Below, in pieces: positions 57,785 to 64,000 of a stretch of 64,000 nt of DNA (its first letter is position 1; the number at the start of each line of letters is the position of its first letter). The notes beneath the pieces were generated by a model that was not told the DNA's origin, made no database searches, and saw only the letters and a list, made by a program, of their open reading frames with translations. Made by a program: the position numbers and the translations under genes. Source of the DNA: Streptomyces gardneri (GTDB lineage Bacteria; Actinomycetota; Actinomycetes; Streptomycetales; Streptomycetaceae); NCBI RefSeq assembly GCF_006539185.1, contig NZ_BJMN01000013.1:62001-126000 (forward strand), written 5' to 3'.

Positions 57785-59704
57785 CTAGAGTCCCTTGATC
57801 GTGATGGTGACGGTGGAGCCCTCGGGTGCGGTCTCGCCGCCCTCGACGGACTGGCTCACGACCGTGTCGCCGAGGAAGGGGAAGGACTTCTTGACCTCCA
57901 CCTCGAAGCCCGCGTCCTCCAGGATCGTCCGGGCGTCCTCGGTGCTCTCCTCCGTGACGTCCGGGACCTCGATCAGCTTCGGGCCCTTGGAGACGGTGAG
58001 GGTGATCGTGTCGCCCTCGGCGGCTCGGCTGCCCTGGGCGAGGGACTGGGCGGCGACCGTGCCGGCGTCCTCGGGCGAGTTGATCCGCTCCGGCGCGACC
58101 CGCACGGTGAGGCCGGCCTCCTGGAGCGTGGCCGTGGCGTCGGCGACGGTCTCGGCGGTGACGTCGGGGACGTCGATCGGCGCACCCTTGCTGACCACCA
58201 GGGCGACGGCCGAATCGGGGCGGCGCTCGGTGCCGGGCTCGGGGTCGGAGCTGATCACGGCGCCCTGGGCGACGGAGTCGCTGAACTCGTTCGTGATCAC
58301 CCCGGGGGCCAGCCCCTCCTTCTCCAGGAGGCGCTTGGCCTCCGGGAGCGGCTTGTTCCTGAGGTTGGGGACCTTCACGATCTCGGGACCCCGGGAGAGC
58401 GTGAGGACGACCGTGGCGTTGCCCCGGACGCGCTCGCCGGGGGCGGGGTCGACGGCCATGACCGTGCCGCGCTCGTACACGTCGCTGAAGGCACGTTTCG
58501 TCGTGCCCACGTCCAGGCCCGCGTCCTTGACCCGCTGTGTCGCGGCGGCCTCGGTCTGGCCGAGGACGGCCGGGACACGGGTGAACTGGCCGGAATTGAT
58601 GTACCAGACACCGGTGCCGAGACCGAGCGCGAGCAGGACGCCGAGGACGATCAGGAGTGGGCCGCGAGGGGCTCGGGGGGCCTGGACGCGCCTGCGGGGC
58701 GCGGCCGGGGGCGGCTCCGGGGCCGGCAGCCGGTTCGTGTGCTGCACCTGCTGGACGTCGGACTCGGCCGGTACGACGCGGGCGATCACGCTCGTCCGGT
58801 CCTCGGCGGTGTCCCGGTCCTCGGCGCGCGCCTGCGGCGGCGCGGCGTCCAGCTGCGCGTCGCCGAGCGTGGCGCGGGCCTCCCGGAGGAGGGCGAGCAG
58901 CGCGACGGCGTCGTGCGGGCGGAGGTCGGCGTTGCGGGCGGCGGCGGCTGCGACCAGCTCGTCCAGTTCGAGGGCGAGCCCGGGGACGGTGGCGGAAGGG
59001 GCGGGCACGTCCGTGTGGAGGTGCTGGTAGAGGACCTGGGCGGGGGTGTCGCCCGCGTGGGGCTTGCCGCCGGTCAGCATCTCGTACAGCACGACACCGC
59101 AGGCGTACACGTCGGCGCGGGTGTCCGCCGTGCCGTGCTCGATCTGCTCCGGCGCGAGGTACGAGACCGTGCCGAGGACCGAGCCGGTGGTGGCGGTGGC
59201 CGAGCCCACGGCCCGTACGAGACCGAAATCGGCCACCTTCACCCGGCCGTCGTCCCCTATCAGGACGTTCTCCGGCTTCATGTCCCGGTGCACGAACCCG
59301 GCCCGGTGCGCGGCGCCCAGCGCGGCGAGGACCGGCTCCAGGATGTCGAGCGCCGCGCGGGGCGTGAGGGCGCCGCGCTCGCGCAGGACGTCGCGGAGGG
59401 TGCAGCCGGCGACGTACTCCATCGCCAGGTAGACGTACGCGCCCTCGGCGCCCTGGTCGAAGACGCCCACGACGTTCGGGTGGGCGAGCCGGGCGACGGA
59501 CTTCGCCTCGCGGATGAAGCGCTCGACGAAGGCGGCGTCCGTCGCGAGGGAGGGGTGCATCACCTTGAGCGCGAGGACGCGGTCGAGGCGGGTGTCGACG
59601 GCCCGGTAGACCGTGGCCATCCCGCCGACGGCGATGCGCGCGTCGACGCGGTAGCGGCCGTCGAGCAGCCGCCCGACGAGGGGGTCCTGAAGGGTCGTGT
59701 CCAC
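57785..59704 (-). CDS. PASTA-domain serine/threonine protein kinase (Stk1/PknL-like)
   Basis: A 639-residue membrane kinase. The N-terminal kinase domain (about residues 18-275) has the Gly loop VGGMATVYRA, K47 in LALKVMHP, D141 in VHRDMKPENVL and VADFGLV. A Pro-rich linker leads to one membrane helix (about 342-362). Four extracellular PASTA repeats follow to the C-terminus and should bind muropeptide or lipid II. GTG 59704 has a -10-like TAGACT ending 9 bases upstream, so the message may be leaderless; an in-frame start at 59731 is an alternative. Confidence 0.94.
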   Translation of the reverse strand: MDTTLQDPLVGRLLDGRYRVDARIAVGGMATVYRAVDTRLDRVLALKVMHPSLATDAAFVERFIREAKSVARLAHPNVVGVFDQGAEGAYVYLAMEYVAGCTLRDVLRERGALTPRAALDILEPVLAALGAAHRAGFVHRDMKPENVLIGDDGRVKVADFGLVRAVGSATATTGSVLGTVSYLAPEQIEHGTADTRADVYACGVVLYEMLTGGKPHAGDTPAQVLYQHLHTDVPAPSATVPGLALELDELVAAAAARNADLRPHDAVALLALLREARATLGDAQLDAAPPQARAEDRDTAEDRTSVIARVVPAESDVQQVQHTNRLPAPEPPPAAPRRRVQAPRAPRGPLLIVLGVLLALGLGTGVWYINSGQFTRVPAVLGQTEAAATQRVKDAGLDVGTTKRAFSDVYERGTVMAVDPAPGERVRGNATVVLTLSRGPEIVKVPNLRNKPLPEAKRLLEKEGLAPGVITNEFSDSVAQGAVISSDPEPGTERRPDSAVALVVSKGAPIDVPDVTAETVADATATLQEAGLTVRVAPERINSPEDAGTVAAQSLAQGSRAAEGDTITLTVSKGPKLIEVPDVTEESTEDARTILEDAGFEVEVKKSFPFLGDTVVSQSVEGGETAPEGSTVTITIKGL

Positions 59705-59794
59705 GGCGTCGAGTCTACGAGCCGTGGACACGGCCCCTGTGCGGGTGCCCCGGTACTGCAGCGCACCTGTGACGAGCGCCGCCGCCGGGCCGGA

Positions 59795-61955
<2,161 letters not shown>

Positions 61956-61966
61956 GGGCGTCCAGC

Positions 61967-62062
61967 CCCTCCCTTCGCCGGCATGACCCGGATCAGGTTC
62001 GTACGGTCGGAGGCCGCCCAGCCTCCCTCTCAGCCCGGTGCGTCCGGGCTCCCGCGAGTGCT
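61967..62062 (-). ncRNA. TPP riboswitch (THI element)
   Basis: Read on the minus strand: GCGGGAGCCCGG, CCGGGCTGAGAGGGAGGC, CGGCCTCCGACC, then GAACCTGATCCGGGTCATGC and GGCGAAGGGAGG. The CTGAGA and GAACCTGATC...GTCATGCCGGCG cores bind the pyrimidine and pyrophosphate of thiamine pyrophosphate. It ends about 12 bases from the thiO start, favouring control of translation initiation. Confidence 0.95.
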
Positions 62063-62146
62063 TTACGCCCGCCAGACTAGCTTCCGCCCGCGGCCGGCCA
62101 CAGACCCCTCCCCGGACGCTCCCCGGACCGTCACCGGGCCCCTCCC

Positions 62147-62181
62147 TTCCTGACGGTCCGTCAGATGCGTAAGGTGGACGG
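62147..62181 (+). promoter_or_regulatory. Promoter with palindromic operator, leaderless start
   Basis: CTGACGGTCCGTCAG (62150-62164) is a perfect 7-bp-arm palindrome. TTCCTG (62147-62152), 17 bases, TAAGGT (62170-62175) can serve as -35/-10. Transcription would begin at or next to GTG 62182. The palindrome has the look of a TetR-family site. Confidence 0.5.
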
Positions 62182-63396
62182 GTGAGCGAGCAGAAGCAGG
62201 CCCAGCAGCAGGTCGTGATCGTCGGCGCCGGAATGGCGGGTGTGCAGACCGCCGTCGCCCTGCGCGAACAGGGCTTCACCGGCCCCGTCACCCTCATCGG
62301 GGCCGAGCCCCACCAGCCCTACGACCGGCCCCCGCTCTCCAAGGCGATCCTCCTCGGCAAGGCCGAGGACTCCGCCTTCGACGTCGACTTCGAGGCCCTC
62401 GACGTCGAACTCCGCCTCGGCCTCGACGTCACCGGGCTGCGCGCCGCCGACCACGAGATCGACACCGAGGCCGGACCCGTCCCGTACGACGTCCTGGTCG
62501 TCGCCACCGGGGCCCACCCGATCACCCTGCCCGGCGCCGAGGGCGTCCCCGGGGTGCATCTGCTGCGCACCCTCGACGACGCCGTGCGCCTCGGCCCCGT
62601 CCTGGAGCGCCGCCACACCGTCGTGGTCGTCGGCGCGGGCTGGATCGGCGCCGAGTTCGCCACCGCCGCGCGCGAGGCGGGCTGCGCCGTCACCGTCGTC
62701 GAGGCGGCCGACCGCCCCCTCGCCGGGGCCCTGCCCGCCGAGGTCGCCGCCCCCATGGCCGGCTGGTACGGGGCGAACGGCGCCGAACTCCTCACCCACG
62801 CGCGCGTGGACACGGTCGAAACCGGCCGGGTCGTCCTCGCCGACGGCCGGGAGCTGCCCGCCGACGCCGTCGTCGTCGGCATCGGCGCCCGTCCCGCCAC
62901 CGGCTGGCTCGCCGGCTCCGGCATCGCCCTCGACCCGAGCGGCGCCATCACGGCCGACGAGCGGCTGCGCACCTCCCTGCCCGACGTGTACGCCGTCGGC
63001 GACTGCGCCTCCTACCCCTCGGCCCGCTACGGCAAGCGCCTCCTCGTCCACCACTGGGACAACGCCCTCCAGGGCCCGCGCACCGTCGCCGCCACGATCA
63101 CCGGCGCCGACACCGGCCCGTACGACCCCGTGCCGTACTTCTGGTCCGAGCAGTTCGGCCGGTTCGTCCAGTACGCCGGACACCACGCGGACGCCGACGA
63201 GCTCCTGTGGCGCGGCGACCCGGCCGAGGACACCTGGTCCGTGCTCTGGCTGCGCGCCGGGGTCCCGGTCGCCCTCCTCGCCGTCGGCCGCCCCCGCGAC
63301 CTGGCCCAGGGCCGCAAGCTCATCGAGACGGCCACCGCCGTCGATCCCGCGCGCGCCGCCGACCCGTCCGTCCCCCTGAAGGCGGCGGTCCGATAG
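62182..63396 (+). CDS. FAD-dependent pyridine nucleotide-disulfide oxidoreductase (ferredoxin reductase type)
   Basis: A 404-residue flavoprotein with two nucleotide folds: FAD site VVIVGAGMAGVQTAVALRE (about residues 11-29) and NAD(P) site VVVVGAGWIGAEFATAAREAG (about 145-165), the second FAD contact LPDVYAVGDCASY, and a C-terminal reductase dimer-type domain with HHWDNALQGPRTVA and YFWSEQFGRFVQYAG. It should reduce a ferredoxin or rubredoxin for an unlinked oxygenase or P450. GTG 62182 has no ribosome-binding site. Confidence 0.92.
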   Translation: MSEQKQAQQQVVIVGAGMAGVQTAVALREQGFTGPVTLIGAEPHQPYDRPPLSKAILLGKAEDSAFDVDFEALDVELRLGLDVTGLRAADHEIDTEAGPVPYDVLVVATGAHPITLPGAEGVPGVHLLRTLDDAVRLGPVLERRHTVVVVGAGWIGAEFATAAREAGCAVTVVEAADRPLAGALPAEVAAPMAGWYGANGAELLTHARVDTVETGRVVLADGRELPADAVVVGIGARPATGWLAGSGIALDPSGAITADERLRTSLPDVYAVGDCASYPSARYGKRLLVHHWDNALQGPRTVAATITGADTGPYDPVPYFWSEQFGRFVQYAGHHADADELLWRGDPAEDTWSVLWLRAGVPVALLAVGRPRDLAQGRKLIETATAVDPARAADPSVPLKAAVR

Positions 63397-63471
63397 GGCC
63401 CGACCCCCCTGAAGGCGCAGTCGGGCAGGGCCCGGGTACCGGCTGTCGGTCCGGGATGGCAGGCTTGTCCT

Positions 63472-63837
63472 GTGACCGAGATTGACGTAAAGATCGATGC
63501 GCTCGTCCCCGCCTGGCTCTACGTGCCCGACATCGCGGAGGCGCTCGATGTCGACGTGGTGCGCGTGCGACAGCTGATCAAGGATGGCCAGCTCATCGCC
63601 GTGCGCCGCGGCGAGAACAGGTCCCTGCAGGTTCCCGCCGCCTTCATCCAGGGCGACAAGATCGTCAAGGGCCTCGTCGGCCTCCTGACCGTCCTGCGGG
63701 ACGACGGCTTCAGCGACGAGGAGATGCTGGAGTGGCTCTTCACTCCGGACGAGAGCCTGCCGGGCACGCCCGCCCAGGCCCTCAATGAGAATCGCGGCAC
63801 GGAGGTGAAGCGCCGCGCCCAGGCGCTCGCCATCTGA
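63472..63837 (+). CDS. Rv2175c-family DNA-binding protein
   Basis: A 121-residue protein with an N-terminal winged helix: WLYVPDIAEALDVDVVRVRQLIKDGQLIAVRRGENRSLQVPAAFI, then a helical C-terminal half ending ENRGTEVKRRAQALAI. In M. tuberculosis, Rv2175c is a substrate of the kinase PknL encoded next to it; here a PASTA kinase lies 4 kb away. GTG 63472. Confidence 0.93.
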   Translation: MTEIDVKIDALVPAWLYVPDIAEALDVDVVRVRQLIKDGQLIAVRRGENRSLQVPAAFIQGDKIVKGLVGLLTVLRDDGFSDEEMLEWLFTPDESLPGTPAQALNENRGTEVKRRAQALAI

Positions 63838-63963
63838 CGCCCGTACGCCATCAGGCGGCGGTGCGCTGACGCACCGAAGACACCACCAGCGGGTGTCGCG
63901 GCGACCGGCCCTCCCCGGGCCGGCCGCCGCGGCACCGGCGACACCGACGGGGGGAACCCACCC

Positions 63964-64000
63964 ATGCCCACGCCTCGTGAGCGGCTCGCCGACGCCCGGC
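63964..64000 (+). CDS. Start of a gene cut by the window end
   Basis: ATG 63964 follows GGGGGGAACCCACCC and opens a frame MPTPRERLADAR to the window edge. Twelve codons are too few to name it; a polyprenyl synthetase would fit the mycobacterial order but this is a guess. Confidence 0.4.
   Translation, partial: MPTPRERLADAR

Overview
The window is about 70% G+C with many GTG starts, tightly packed genes with 4-base overlaps, GC-rich hairpin terminators and an aa3/bc1 respiratory chain with a diheme QcrC. This points to a Streptomyces chromosome. The gene order also agrees with my recollection of the S. coelicolor SCO2100-SCO2160 region; species cannot be fixed from the window. No tRNA, rRNA, insertion sequence, prophage or CRISPR array was seen, so this is core chromosome rather than an accessory island.

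Layout. 1-5.3 kb: a two-component system (kinase cut by the window edge) followed by a large RND-type exporter. 5.3-11.6 kb: quinolinate synthase (nadA), the Fe-S carrier erpA, an unknown membrane-anchored protein, an adenosine kinase-like PfkB enzyme, and a cysteine desulfurase fused to a TusA domain. 12-21.3 kb: the terminal respiratory branch, ctaC-ctaD-ctaF and ctaE-qcrC-qcrA-qcrB, interrupted by an L,D-transpeptidase and a degenerate receiver-domain gene. 21.4-27.2 kb: trpD, a SAM-IV riboswitch controlling a class V aminotransferase, a stand-alone Lrp ligand-binding protein coupled to a rhomboid protease, a small zinc-ribbon protein and an NYN-domain protein. 27.3-31 kb: two tandem NlpC/P60 peptidases and an HExxH lipoprotein. 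31-37.4 kb: a divergent PadR/MATE pair, a GT87 membrane mannosyltransferase, a PimB'-like mannosyltransferase and a long-chain acyl-CoA synthetase. 37.6-48.1 kb: metallophosphoesterase, SRPBCC protein, degenerate ArsA-like ATPase, DUF5304 protein, glucokinase, EEP-family protein, alpha/beta hydrolase with a repeat-rich membrane protein, PlsC-like acyltransferase, the MacS/MacR two-component system and a D-2-hydroxyacid dehydrogenase. 48.1-54.6 kb: fused anthranilate synthase behind a Trp leader-peptide attenuator, a large amidase with C-terminal repeats, and class II DAHP synthase. 54.7-57.8 kb: bacterioferritin-associated ferredoxin behind an iron box, bacterioferritin, a sulfite-oxidase-like protein, a His-rich DUF4396 membrane protein behind a CsoR-like copper operator, and endonuclease IV. 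57.8-64 kb: PASTA kinase, the thiO-thiS-thiG operon under a TPP riboswitch, a FAD-dependent oxidoreductase, an Rv2175c-family DNA-binding protein, and the first codons of another gene.

How it fits together. Much of the window is a conserved actinobacterial neighbourhood. As I recall the M. tuberculosis map, Rv2175c to Rv2204c carries the same families in a related order: Rv2175c protein, PknL, DAHP synthase, GT87 mannosyltransferase, PlsC, ArsA-like, SRPBCC, FadD15, PimB', CtaE-QcrCAB, CtaC/CtaF, adenosine kinase and ErpA. It joins envelope glycolipid synthesis, aerobic respiration, Fe-S/sulfur supply and aromatic amino-acid entry reactions. The richest regulatory content is in RNA and operator elements: a SAM-IV riboswitch with a readable expression platform, a Trp attenuator, a TPP riboswitch, an iron box, a CsoR-type box, a PadR operator array, and several perfect palindromes at promoters of unknown regulators.
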